Shown here: positions 9,227 to 17,127 of the stretch, piece by piece
How the letters are laid out: each line of letters begins with the position of its first letter
How positions within the stretch are numbered: position 1 is the first letter of the stretch
Notes under the pieces: generated by a model
What the model was told of the DNA's origin: nothing
The model's database searches: none
The model's input: the letters and a program-made list of their open reading frames with translations, nothing else
NCBI GenBank assembly: GCA_035440445.1
Contig: DAORMJ010000017.1
Coordinates: forward strand, 19,261 to 83,260
Reading direction: 5' to 3'
DNA: 64,000 nt
DNA from: Ga0077548 sp035440445
GTDB taxonomy: Bacteria; Pseudomonadota; Alphaproteobacteria; Rhizobiales; Xanthobacteraceae
Position numbers and translations under genes: made by a program

Positions 9227-9820
9227 TCAAGTTCCGGCAGAAAAGCGCACGCCCTCTTCGGTTATCACATAATCGAGCTTCTGGTCGTGCGGTTCCGTGG
9301 GAACGGTGTCGACGCACTGTTCCTCGAAGGCAAGACCCGCCGCGACAATCGGCTTCTTCTCGCGCAGGCGCGCGATGCCGCCATCGTAATAGGCCTTGCC
9401 ATAGCCGATGCGGTTGCCGTCGAGATCGAAAGCAAGCATGGGCACGAAAACGATATCCGGATCGACTTCCTTCGCTTCCGGTCCGGGTTCCGACAAGCCG
9501 AAGCCGACGCGGCGCAGTTGCATCCCCGGCACCCAGGCGCGGAAGATCAGTTTGCCCTCGGCGATGGCCGGAAGCGCAAGCTGCGCGCCGCTTTCCTCCG
9601 CGATCCGCTTCATCAGCGGATAGGGATTGAGTTCGGTGTTCATCGCAAACCAGCCCGACACGACCGCGCCTTCCGGCACGTCGAACGGCAGGTTCGCCTT
9701 GGCCACCTTCTCGGACATCTGTTTGCGGAAGATCGGCGAAAGCGTATCGCGCTTTGCGATCATCTCTTTGCGCAAAGCGCGTTTCTGGTCGGGAATCGAT
9801 ACTGGCATGACAAATTTCAA
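9227..9820 (-). CDS. 5-formyltetrahydrofolate cyclo-ligase
   Basis: Enzyme converting 5-formyl-THF and ATP to 5,10-methenyl-THF (MTHFS/YgfA). It is 197 aa. The N-terminus has the basic KRALRKEMIAKRD motif, the middle has FRAWVPGMQLRRVGFGLSEP, and the C-terminal part has the ATP/folate-binding loop DLDGNRIGYGKAYYDGGIAR. It sits just downstream of the 6S RNA and zapA, the conserved zapA-ssrS-ygfA arrangement also found in Escherichia coli. Confidence 0.95.
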   Translation of the reverse strand: MKFVMPVSIPDQKRALRKEMIAKRDTLSPIFRKQMSEKVAKANLPFDVPEGAVVSGWFAMNTELNPYPLMKRIAEESGAQLALPAIAEGKLIFRAWVPGMQLRRVGFGLSEPGPEAKEVDPDIVFVPMLAFDLDGNRIGYGKAYYDGGIARLREKKPIVAAGLAFEEQCVDTVPTEPHDQKLDYVITEEGVRFSAGT

Positions 9821-9837
9821 GTGCGGGCCGCAGTGAC

Positions 9838-10008
9838 CGTCAGAGATTCGATCCCGGGAAACCTACGAAGTAGGTGGGCGCCATATGACTAGGTCCACGG
9901 ACCAGATCAGGGACAGCTCCCGTTGAGATCGATAAGGCCCCGGGAATACTTCTCCGTCGCATCCCGCAGCGCCGCAGGTTCAACCTAGGGAGAACAAGGC
10001 CGGAGCGC
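9838..10008 (-). ncRNA. ssrS: 6S RNA (ssrS), approximate ends
   Basis: The 200-base gap between zapA and the 5-formyl-THF cyclo-ligase gene, all on the minus strand, is where 6S RNA lies in many proteobacteria. The minus-strand sequence has features I associate with alphaproteobacterial 6S RNA: a 5' segment with TTCTCCCTAGGTTGAACC, a long imperfect stem, and a 3' hairpin ACCTAC-TTC-GTAGGT followed by TTCCCGGGATCGAATCTCT. 6S RNA binds sigma-70 RNA polymerase and represses transcription in stationary phase. Exact ends are estimated. Confidence 0.8.
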
Positions 10009-10020
10009 CAGTCTTGACTT

Positions 10021-10437
10021 TTAGCCGAGGGCAACACTCCCGCTCGGCCCGCCATTGAGGCTCTGGGCGAGGCGCTCGATGCGCTCGGCGGTGTTTTCGA
10101 GGATTTGCGCGACCTGGCGCTCCGCCTCCTCGTTGCGTTCCGCGACCTCGCGATCCGCGTCCGCCTGCCGCTGGGCAACCCGTTCGCGCGCATCCTTCAG
10201 CGACTGGATTTCCTGATCGGCGAGCCGGAGCCGCCGCTTCAATTCCGCGAGTTCGTCGGCGACCATGATCGCCGCCATCACGGCGAGACGCGTGTCGCCG
10301 ATTTCGCCGAAGGACTCGCGAAGCTGCGAAATGCGCTGGTCGAGTTCGCGGCCGAGACGGGAGAGGTGATCCTCCTGCCCCGGGTCGCAGGCCATGCGAT
10401 AGACGCGGCCGTTGATGCTGACGGAAACTTCGGCCAT
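10021..10437 (-). CDS. zapA: Cell division protein ZapA
   Basis: FtsZ-ring stabilising protein. The 138-aa product starts MAEVSVSINGRVYRMACDPG, the ZapA N-terminal domain, then DHLSRLGRELDQRISQLR and VMAAIMVADELAELKRRL, and ends in a charged coiled coil (about 70-125). A longer open frame reaches 10569, but its extra 44 codons overlap the DUF4164 gene and show no ZapA similarity, so the ATG at the domain start is preferred. The stop is followed by the 6S RNA locus. Confidence 0.9.
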   Translation of the reverse strand: MAEVSVSINGRVYRMACDPGQEDHLSRLGRELDQRISQLRESFGEIGDTRLAVMAAIMVADELAELKRRLRLADQEIQSLKDARERVAQRQADADREVAERNEEAERQVAQILENTAERIERLAQSLNGGPSGSVALG

Positions 10438-10441
10438 CGCC

Positions 10442-10735
10442 CTAGCGCTCCTGCGCCTGCAAAACTGCGCGGATGGTATCGACCGCCTGATCGAGCCGTT
10501 GCGCGACTTCCCGGTTGGTGACCTCCAGCGACGAAATACTGGCCCGCGCATGGTCGAGTTCGCCGGCAAGCCGCGACCGGTCCGTCCCGAAGGCCTGCAC
10601 CTGCGCTTCCAGCTCGCCCCGCTGCCGGTCCTGCTCGCGGCGGCGATTCACCGCTGCCTCCAGAACATCGAGCGCCGACGACAGCCGCTTGCCCGCTCGC
10701 TCCAGCACCCCCGATTGATCCGTCATTTTCCGCAT
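10442..10735 (-). CDS. DUF4164 coiled-coil protein upstream of zapA
   Basis: Small (97 aa) almost entirely helical protein with heptad-like spacing (LERAGKRLSSALDVLEAAV, RGELEAQVQAFGTDRSRLAG, QRLDQAVDTIRAVL). It matches the DUF4164 family found next to zapA in Hyphomicrobiales; no function is established. Only four bases separate it from zapA, so a division-related role is a reasonable guess from context, nothing more. Confidence 0.75.
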   Translation of the reverse strand: MRKMTDQSGVLERAGKRLSSALDVLEAAVNRRREQDRQRGELEAQVQAFGTDRSRLAGELDHARASISSLEVTNREVAQRLDQAVDTIRAVLQAQER

Positions 10736-10887
10736 TTCTCCGCCGCCGCTTGCGAAGCAGTCGCGGGCAGTTAAGGGGGGCCTTTATCCCCACGTCAACC
10801 GCGCGTTGCGACTTTGACACAAGGGGTTGGGGTGCTATGGCAACGCCAATTCCATGACCCCCCGGAACTTTGGGTGAGAATGCGCAA

Positions 10888-12894
10888 ATGAGCCGCGAAG
10901 AGCACGACCGTTTGGCGAATGCCATTCGCGCGCTCGCGATGGACGCCGTCGAGGCGGCAAAATCCGGCCACCCCGGCCTGCCGATGGGTGCCGCAGACAT
11001 CGCGACCGTCCTTTATACGAAATTCCTGAAATTCGACCCCAAGGCGACCGACTGGCCCGACCGCGACCGCTTTGTGCTGTCGGCGGGCCACGGCTCGATG
11101 CTGCTTTACGCGCTGCTCTACCTCACCGGCCACGCCGACGTGACCATCGAGGAGATCAAGCGCTTCCGGCAGCTCGATTCCAAGACGCCGGGCCACCCCG
11201 AGAACTTCGTCACCCGCGGCATCGAGACCACCACCGGCCCGCTCGGTCAGGGTCTCGCCAACGCCGTCGGCATGGCGCTCGCGGAACGGCTCCTGAATGC
11301 CGAATTCGGCGACGAACTGGTCGATCACTTTACCTATGTGCTCGCCTCCGACGGCGACCTCATGGAAGGCATCAGCCAGGAAGCGCTGGCGCTCGCCGGT
11401 CACCTGAAGCTGAAAAAGCTGATCGTGCTGTTCGACGACAACGGCATCTCCATCGACGGCAAGATTTCGCTCTCCGATTCCACCGATCAGGTCGCGCGCT
11501 TCAAGGCGTCCGGCTGGAACGCGCTGCGCATCGACGGCCACGATCCGGTGGCGATCGAGAACGCGATTCTCGACGCGCAGAAATCGGACCGTCCGACGCT
11601 CATCGCCTGCCGCACGCATATCGGTTATGGCGCGCCGACCAAGGTCGACACCTCCGGCGCGCATGGCTCGCCGCTCGGCGAAAAGGAAATCGAAGGCGCG
11701 CGCAAGAACCTGCACTGGTCTTCCGGACCTTTCGAGATTCCGGCAGATATTCTGGACAGCTGGCGCAAGGCCGGGAGCCGCAGCGCCGAGGCCCGCGCGG
11801 CCTGGAAGCAGCGGCTGGAAGACTCGGCCAAGAAAGACGAATTCCAGCGCCGCCTGCACGGCAAGCTGCCGAACGGCCTCGGTGCTGCGATCGAAGCGCT
11901 GAAAGAAAAGGCGGTTGCCGAGAAGCCTGAGATCGCGACCCGCAAGGCTTCCGAAAACACGCTCGAAGCAATTTGCGCGGTCGCGCCGGAAATGATCGGC
12001 GGCTCCGCCGACCTTACCGGCTCGAACAACACGCGCACCAAGGCGATGAAAGCGGTTTCCGCCGACAACTTCGCCGGGCACTTCATTCACTGGGGCATCC
12101 GCGAGCATGCCATGGCGGCCGCGATGAACGGCATGGCGCTGCATGGCGGCGTGATCCCGTTCTCCGGCACATTCCTTGTCTTCGCGGATTACTGCCGCCC
12201 TTCGCTGCGTCTCGCAGCACTCATGGGTGTGCGCGTCATTCACGTCATGACGCATGATTCGATCGGCGTCGGCGAAGACGGCCCGACCCATCAGCCGGTC
12301 GAGCATCTTGCGGCACTGCGGGCGATCCCGAACCTTTATGTCTTCCGCCCGGCCGATCAGGTCGAAACCGCGGAATGCTGGGACGCGGCACTGCGCATGC
12401 AGCAGAGCCCGAGTGTGCTCGCGCTCACGCGCCAGAACCTGCCGCTGCTGCGCCTGAAGAACGAAAAGGGCAATCCCTGCAAGCAGGGCGCTTATGAGCT
12501 GATCCCCGCGAGCGGCGAGGCTGTCGTCTCCCTCTTCGCATCCGGATCGGAAGTCTCGCTCTGCGCCGAGGCGCAAGCAGCGCTCGAAAAGCAGGGCGTG
12601 CCGACGCGCGTCGTCTCCGTGCCCTGCATGGACCTCTTCTTCGATCAGCCGGAAACCTATCGCGACAAGATCATCGGCAATGCGCCGGTGAAGATCGCCT
12701 GCGAAGCGGCGATCCGCATGGGCTGGAATGCGATCGTCGGCGAGCGCGGCCATTTCATCGGCATGAACGGCTTCGGCGCATCCGCGCCCTACAAGGAACT
12801 TTACAAGCGCTTCGGCATCACCACCGAGGCAATCGTGGAAACGGCAACGAACGCGTTGCCTGTAACGGCGGCGGCGAAAAACACCGCGCGCTGA
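10888..12894 (+). CDS. tkt: Transketolase
   Basis: Thiamine-diphosphate enzyme moving two-carbon units between sugar phosphates in the pentose phosphate/Calvin pathways; 668 aa. Seen: SGHPGLPMGAADIATVLY, SAGHGSMLLYALLYLTG, GPLGQGLANAVGMALAERL, the ThDP motif SDGDLMEGISQEALALAG...DDN, the pyrimidine domain (RAIPNLYVFRPADQVE) and a C-terminal domain. The ATG is preferred over an upstream TTG because GGTGAG lies ten bases before it. gapA follows 25 bases downstream and pgk-fba after a terminator, so this is a sugar-phosphate cluster. A TTGACA hexamer at 10814-10819 may be part of its promoter but lacks a well-spaced -10. Confidence 0.97.
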   Translation: MSREEHDRLANAIRALAMDAVEAAKSGHPGLPMGAADIATVLYTKFLKFDPKATDWPDRDRFVLSAGHGSMLLYALLYLTGHADVTIEEIKRFRQLDSKTPGHPENFVTRGIETTTGPLGQGLANAVGMALAERLLNAEFGDELVDHFTYVLASDGDLMEGISQEALALAGHLKLKKLIVLFDDNGISIDGKISLSDSTDQVARFKASGWNALRIDGHDPVAIENAILDAQKSDRPTLIACRTHIGYGAPTKVDTSGAHGSPLGEKEIEGARKNLHWSSGPFEIPADILDSWRKAGSRSAEARAAWKQRLEDSAKKDEFQRRLHGKLPNGLGAAIEALKEKAVAEKPEIATRKASENTLEAICAVAPEMIGGSADLTGSNNTRTKAMKAVSADNFAGHFIHWGIREHAMAAAMNGMALHGGVIPFSGTFLVFADYCRPSLRLAALMGVRVIHVMTHDSIGVGEDGPTHQPVEHLAALRAIPNLYVFRPADQVETAECWDAALRMQQSPSVLALTRQNLPLLRLKNEKGNPCKQGAYELIPASGEAVVSLFASGSEVSLCAEAQAALEKQGVPTRVVSVPCMDLFFDQPETYRDKIIGNAPVKIACEAAIRMGWNAIVGERGHFIGMNGFGASAPYKELYKRFGITTEAIVETATNALPVTAAAKNTAR

Positions 12895-12919
12895 TTACGT
12901 CGAGAGGAAGTGACGAGAA

Positions 12920-13927
12920 ATGGCTGTTCGGGTTGCAATCAATGGGTTCGGCCGCATCGGCCGCAATGTTCTGCGCGCGATCGCGGAAAATGGCCGCAAG
13001 GACATTCAGGTCGTCGCGATCAACGACCTCGGCCCGGTCGAAACCAATGCCCACCTGTTCCGCTTCGATAGCGTACACGGCCGCTTCAACGGCGACGTGA
13101 AGGTTACCGGCGACACCATCGACGTCGGTTTCGGCCCGATCAAGGTGACCGCGGAGCGCGACCCCTCGAAGCTCCCGCACAAGGATCTCGGCGTCGATAT
13201 CGCGCTGGAATGCACCGGCATCTTCACATCGAAGGACAAGGCGTCCGCGCATCTGACCGCGGGTGCCAAGCGCGTGCTGGTTTCTGCCCCCGCCGACAAT
13301 GCCGACCTCACGGTCGTCTATGGCGTGAACCACGACAAGCTCACGGCCGAGCACAAGGTGGTTTCCAACGCCTCCTGCACCACGAACTGCCTGGCGCCGA
13401 TCGCCAAGGTCCTGAACGACGCCATCGGCATCGAAAAGGGCTTCATGACCACGATCCACGCCTATACCGGCGACCAGCCGACGCTCGATACGATGCACAA
13501 GGATCTCTACCGTGCGCGCGCCGCGGCATTGTCGATGATCCCGACTTCGACGGGTGCTGCGAAAGCGGTCGGCCTCGTGCTGCCCGAACTCAACGGCAAG
13601 CTCGACGGCGTGTCGATCCGCGTCCCGACCCCGAACGTGTCGGTCGTGGACTTCAAGTTCGTTGCCAAGAAGTCGACGAGCAAAGAGGAAATCAACGAGG
13701 CGGTGAAGCGCGCGAGCGCCCAGCAGCTCAAGGGCATCCTCGGCACCACCGACCAGCCTAACGTCTCGATCGACTTCAACCACGATCCGCATTCTTCGAT
13801 TTTCCATCTCGACCAGACCAAGGTCATGGACGGCACGCTGGTGCGCGTTCTCTCCTGGTACGACAACGAGTGGGGCTTCTCGAACCGCATGGCTGACACG
13901 GCCGTAGCCATGGGCAAGCTAGGCTGA
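12920..13927 (+). CDS. gapA: Glyceraldehyde-3-phosphate dehydrogenase, type I
   Basis: 335-aa GAPDH. The Rossmann start is VAINGFGRIGRNVLRAI; the catalytic cysteine is in SNASCTTNCLAP with the usual downstream His; DTMHKDLYRARAA and WYDNEWGFSNRMADTA complete the family signature. It interconverts glyceraldehyde-3-phosphate and 1,3-bisphosphoglycerate. A GAGAGGAAG ribosome site precedes the ATG. It is the second gene of the tkt operon and is followed immediately by a 33-codon ORF and a strong terminator. NAD versus NADP preference was not judged. Confidence 0.97.
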   Translation: MAVRVAINGFGRIGRNVLRAIAENGRKDIQVVAINDLGPVETNAHLFRFDSVHGRFNGDVKVTGDTIDVGFGPIKVTAERDPSKLPHKDLGVDIALECTGIFTSKDKASAHLTAGAKRVLVSAPADNADLTVVYGVNHDKLTAEHKVVSNASCTTNCLAPIAKVLNDAIGIEKGFMTTIHAYTGDQPTLDTMHKDLYRARAAALSMIPTSTGAAKAVGLVLPELNGKLDGVSIRVPTPNVSVVDFKFVAKKSTSKEEINEAVKRASAQQLKGILGTTDQPNVSIDFNHDPHSSIFHLDQTKVMDGTLVRVLSWYDNEWGFSNRMADTAVAMGKLG

Positions 13928-13930
13928 GCA

Positions 13931-14032
13931 ATGAACATCGAGCAGATCATCGGCTATGTCGGCCTCGCCTTCTTCACGACCATGCTGGTGATCTCTCTCT
14001 ATCTCTGGTCCAAACGGGACTCACAAAAGTGA
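13931..14032 (+). CDS. Possible 33-aa single-pass membrane protein downstream of gapA
   Basis: An ATG three bases after the gapA stop opens a 33-codon frame starting MNIEQIIGYVG and ending WSKRDSQK. It has a central hydrophobic helix (about 6-26) and a positively charged C-terminal tail, giving a plausible single-pass membrane micropeptide with positive-inside tail. The closeness to gapA suggests translational coupling; the Shine-Dalgarno is weak. The last six codons and the stop lie inside the perfect stem of the gapA-operon terminator. I do not recognise a family. It could be chance, but the clean membrane helix makes it worth keeping. Confidence 0.5.
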   Translation: MNIEQIIGYVGLAFFTTMLVISLYLWSKRDSQK

Positions 14033-14045
14033 GTCCCGTTTTTTC
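14013..14045 (+). terminator. Rho-independent terminator of the tkt-gapA operon
   Basis: Perfect 12-bp stem AACGGGACTCAC / GTGAGTCCCGTT with an AAAA loop, followed directly by TTTTC. It ends transcription of tkt-gapA before pgk. The left arm is within the coding frame of the 33-codon ORF. Confidence 0.92.
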
Positions 14046-14071
14046 TTGTCTCGTTTTTCAGTGATTGCGTG

Positions 14072-15265
14072 ATGCCTTCTTTCAAAACGCTGGATCAAGC
14101 CGAAGTAAGCAACAAGCGCGCGCTGGTGCGTGTCGATCTCAACGTGCCGATGGACAAAGGCCGTGTCACCGACATGACGCGGATCGAACGCGTATTGCCG
14201 ACCATCCGCGAGCTCTCCGACAAGGCCGCGAAGGTCATCCTGCTTTCGCATTTCGGCCGCCCGAAGGGCGTCGATAAATCGCAATCGCTCGAACCCCTTG
14301 CAAAGGTCTTGGCGGAAGCACTCGACAAGGTCGTGCTGTTTGCGCCGGACTGCATTGGCGAAGACGCAGAAAAGGCCGTCTCGATCCTGCAGCCGGGACA
14401 AATTCTTGTGCTGGAGAACACCCGCTTCCACAAAGGCGAGGAAAAGAACGAGCCGGATTTCGTGGCCAGCCTCGCGAAGCACGGCGATCTTTATGTGAAC
14501 GACGCTTTCTCGGCAGCACACCGCGCGCACGCCTCGACCGAAGGTCTCGCACACAAGATGCCGGCTTACGCAGGCCGCGCCCTGCAAGCCGAACTCGAAG
14601 CGCTCGAAACCGCGCTCGAAAAGCCCGAGCGGCCGGTGATGGCGGTCGCAGGCGGCGCGAAGATTTCCACCAAGCTCGAATTGCTCGGCAACCTGCTCGC
14701 GAAGGTGGACAAGCTCGCGATCGGCGGTGCCATGGCGAACACCTTCCTCGCCGCGCAGGGCAAGCCTGTCGGCAAGTCTCTGGTCGAGAAAGACCTGCTC
14801 GACACTGCGCGCGAAATCCTCGCCAAGGCGAAGACGAGCGGCTGCGAAATCATCCTGCCGTCCGACGTCGTGGTGGCGAGCGAGTTCAAGGCGCATGCGC
14901 CCTCGAAAGTCGTTGCCGCAAATGAAGTCGGCGACGCAGACATGATCCTCGACATCGGCCGCGAAAGCATCGCGCATGTCGTTGCGGCGCTCGCCGCCTC
15001 CAAGACGCTGGTCTGGAACGGGCCCTTCGGCGCCTTCGAGATGGAGCCCTTCGACACCGGCACCAATGAAGTCGCGGAAGCCGCGGCCGAACTGACCACG
15101 GCCGGCAAGCTGCGCTCGGTCGCCGGCGGCGGCGATACCGTCGCCGCACTCGAACACGCGGGCGCCGCCAGCCGCTTCACCTACGTATCGACTGCGGGCG
15201 GCGCATTCCTGGAATGGCTTGAAGGCAAGCCGCTTCCGGGAGTCGAAGCGCTTCGCGTAAAATAG
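14072..15265 (+). CDS. pgk: Phosphoglycerate kinase
   Basis: 397-aa PGK, transferring phosphate between 1,3-bisphosphoglycerate and ADP. N-domain motifs: RALVRVDLNVPMDKGRVTD, LLSHFGRPKG, ENTRFHKGEEKNEPDF; hinge and C-domain: MAVAGGAKISTKLELLGNL, AIGGAMANTFLAAQGKPVGK; nucleotide end: VWNGPFGAFEMEPFDTGT and AGGGDTVAALEHAG. A GTG lies directly before the ATG; the ATG was chosen. It follows the gapA terminator by less than 30 bases and precedes fba by 46 bases. Confidence 0.97.
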   Translation: MPSFKTLDQAEVSNKRALVRVDLNVPMDKGRVTDMTRIERVLPTIRELSDKAAKVILLSHFGRPKGVDKSQSLEPLAKVLAEALDKVVLFAPDCIGEDAEKAVSILQPGQILVLENTRFHKGEEKNEPDFVASLAKHGDLYVNDAFSAAHRAHASTEGLAHKMPAYAGRALQAELEALETALEKPERPVMAVAGGAKISTKLELLGNLLAKVDKLAIGGAMANTFLAAQGKPVGKSLVEKDLLDTAREILAKAKTSGCEIILPSDVVVASEFKAHAPSKVVAANEVGDADMILDIGRESIAHVVAALAASKTLVWNGPFGAFEMEPFDTGTNEVAEAAAELTTAGKLRSVAGGGDTVAALEHAGAASRFTYVSTAGGAFLEWLEGKPLPGVEALRVK

Positions 15266-15311
15266 CCGTAATCACGCAAGAACAGATTTTCGCGTTTGGA
15301 GGGAGAAGCAG

Positions 15312-16334
15312 ATGAATCTCGCTGAGTTGAACAAGATTGCCGAAGCGATGGTCGCGCCGGGCCGGGGTATCCTCGCCGCCGACGAATCCTCGGGCACGAT
15401 CAAGAAGCGCTTCGACGGGATCGGCGTCGAAAGCACCGAAGACAATCGCCGCGACTATCGCGAGTTGATGTTCCGCTCCGCCGACGCGATGAAATCCATC
15501 TCCGGCGTCATCCTCTATGACGAGACGATCTGGCAGAAGGCCAAGGACGGGACCCCGCTGGTCGACGTGATCAAGAGCCAGGGCTCGATCCCGGGCATCA
15601 AGGTCGACGAAGGCACGAAGCCGTTGCCGAACTGCCCCGGCGAACTCATCACCATCGGCCTCGACAAGCTCGCCGACCGCCTGCCGAAATATTACGAGCA
15701 GGGTGCGCGCTTCGCGAAGTGGCGCGCGGTCATCGACATCGCGCCGGGGATTCCCTCGCACACCGCGATCATGACGAACGCGCATGCGCTTGCGCGCTAT
15801 GCGGCGCTCTGCCAGGCCGCGCAGATCGTGCCGATCGTCGAGCCCGAAGTGCTGATGGACGGCGATCACGACATCGACCGCTGCTACGAAGTCACCGAAT
15901 GGGTGCTGAAGGAAACCTTTCAGCAACTCTACTTCCAGCGCGTGCCGCTCGAGGGCATCGTGCTGAAGCCGAACATGGCGATCTCCGGCAAGAAGGCCGG
16001 CAAACGCGCGGGCGTGGACGAAGTCGCCGAAAAGACCGTGAAGCTGCTGAAGGCTTGCGTGCCCGGCGCGGTGCCGGGGATCGCGTTCCTCTCCGGCGGC
16101 CAGTCGGACGAGGAAGCCACAGCCCATCTCGATGCCATGAACAAGATCGGCAACCTGCCCTGGAAGCTGACGTTCTCCTACGGCCGCGCGTTGCAGGCCG
16201 CCCCGCAGAAGGCCTGGGGCGGAAAGAGCGCGAATGTCGCAGCAGCCCAAGCTGCTTTCACGCACCGCGCCAAGATGAACGGCCTTGCGTCGCTCGGTCG
16301 CTGGTCCACGGATCAGGAAAAGAAAGCGGCCTGA
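15312..16334 (+). CDS. fba: Class I fructose-bisphosphate aldolase
   Basis: 340-aa Schiff-base (class I) aldolase, of the eukaryote-like form found in several alphaproteobacteria. Markers: APGRGILAADESSGTIKKRF near the N-terminus, the substrate motif EPEVLMDGDHDIDRCYEV, the Schiff-base lysine in GIVLKPNMAISGKKAG, and GIAFLSGGQSDEEAT. It cleaves or forms fructose-1,6-bisphosphate. A strong GGAGGGAG ribosome site precedes the ATG. It follows pgk and ends at a clear terminator. Confidence 0.96.
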   Translation: MNLAELNKIAEAMVAPGRGILAADESSGTIKKRFDGIGVESTEDNRRDYRELMFRSADAMKSISGVILYDETIWQKAKDGTPLVDVIKSQGSIPGIKVDEGTKPLPNCPGELITIGLDKLADRLPKYYEQGARFAKWRAVIDIAPGIPSHTAIMTNAHALARYAALCQAAQIVPIVEPEVLMDGDHDIDRCYEVTEWVLKETFQQLYFQRVPLEGIVLKPNMAISGKKAGKRAGVDEVAEKTVKLLKACVPGAVPGIAFLSGGQSDEEATAHLDAMNKIGNLPWKLTFSYGRALQAAPQKAWGGKSANVAAAQAAFTHRAKMNGLASLGRWSTDQEKKAA

Positions 16335-16360
16335 CCGCCCGTAAACCACCGGGAATAATG

Positions 16361-16397
16361 GCACCGCAGCCCCAAAGGCTGCGGTGCATTCTTTTTG
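16361..16397 (+). terminator. Rho-independent terminator after fba
   Basis: Stem GCACCGCAGCC / GGCTGCGGTGC with a short CCAAA loop followed by ATTCTTTTT, 27 bases after the fba stop. It closes the pgk-fba unit. Confidence 0.88.
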
Positions 16398-16485
16398 GGC
16401 TCCGCTAAATTAAGGAACTCGTGATTCGGCGGGTCACATTTTCCCCCGCTTCTTCCGCAACGGTCGCCACAGATGGAGTTTTCGC

Positions 16486-17127
16486 GTGACCGAAGCATTG
16501 AAAAATTCCACGCGTCTGATGCTGATGACCACTGCCGTAGAGGACGCGGTTGCTTTCGCGCCGCGGCTCGAAGCCGCCTGCCGCGCAGGCGACGTCGCGG
16601 CGGTAGTCCTAGACCTGCCTGTCACGGATGAGGTGAAAGCGCTCTCCGAAGTCCGGATCATCGCCTCGCATCTGGAAGGTACGGGCGCGGTCCTGATGCT
16701 CGCGAACCGTCCTTCGCTGACCGAGCCCTCGGGCGCCGACGGCGCGCATTTCACCTCGCTCGACGAATTGCAGACCACGCGCACCAAGCTCGCGATCGGA
16801 CGGCTTGCGGGCGTCGGCGGATTGCAGTCCCGCCATGACGCCATGGTCGCGGCAGAGTCGGGCGTCGACTACGTGATGTTCGGCGAGCCGGACGCCAGCG
16901 GAAAACGCCCCGGCCTCTCCGCGCTGGTCGAGCGCGTGTCCTGGTGGGCGGAGATCTTTCAGATGCCATGCGTTGCTTACGCTGCATCGCTCGAGGAGAT
17001 TGCCGAACTCGCGGACGCGCGCGCCGACTTCATCGCGCTTGGCAACGCGGTCTGGAAAGCGGAAAACCCGGCCGACGCAGTCGAACGCGCGACCAAATCA
17101 TTGCGCGTGCCGGAGCCAGCGGAATGA
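16486..17127 (+). CDS. ThiE/TenI-like (thiamine phosphate synthase family) protein, divergent
   Basis: 213-aa alpha/beta barrel protein resembling thiamine phosphate synthase (RLMLMTTAVEDAVAFAPRLE at the start, IIASHLEGTGAVLMLANRPS, GADGAHFTSLDEL, GVDYVMFGEP, FIALGNAVWKAENPADAV at the end). The usual substrate-binding motifs of true ThiE (HxGQxD and GPxFxTxTK) are not seen; the equivalents here are HFTSLDEL and FGEPDASGKRPG. Catalysis of TMP synthesis is therefore doubtful. It starts at GTG with GGAG seven bases upstream and overlaps the Sel1-protein gene by four bases. No TPP riboswitch or other thiamine gene is seen nearby. Confidence 0.7.
   Translation: MTEALKNSTRLMLMTTAVEDAVAFAPRLEAACRAGDVAAVVLDLPVTDEVKALSEVRIIASHLEGTGAVLMLANRPSLTEPSGADGAHFTSLDELQTTRTKLAIGRLAGVGGLQSRHDAMVAAESGVDYVMFGEPDASGKRPGLSALVERVSWWAEIFQMPCVAYAASLEEIAELADARADFIALGNAVWKAENPADAVERATKSLRVPEPAE

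Noticed and set aside
10795..12753. Open frame of 652 codons on the minus strand opposite tkt
   Set aside because: Lies fully antisense to a well-supported transketolase; Arg/His/Gly-rich product without a domain, as expected from antisense reading of GC-rich codons.
16398..16485. TPP riboswitch upstream of the ThiE-like gene
   Set aside because: No THI-box-like sequence and the space is too short after the fba terminator.
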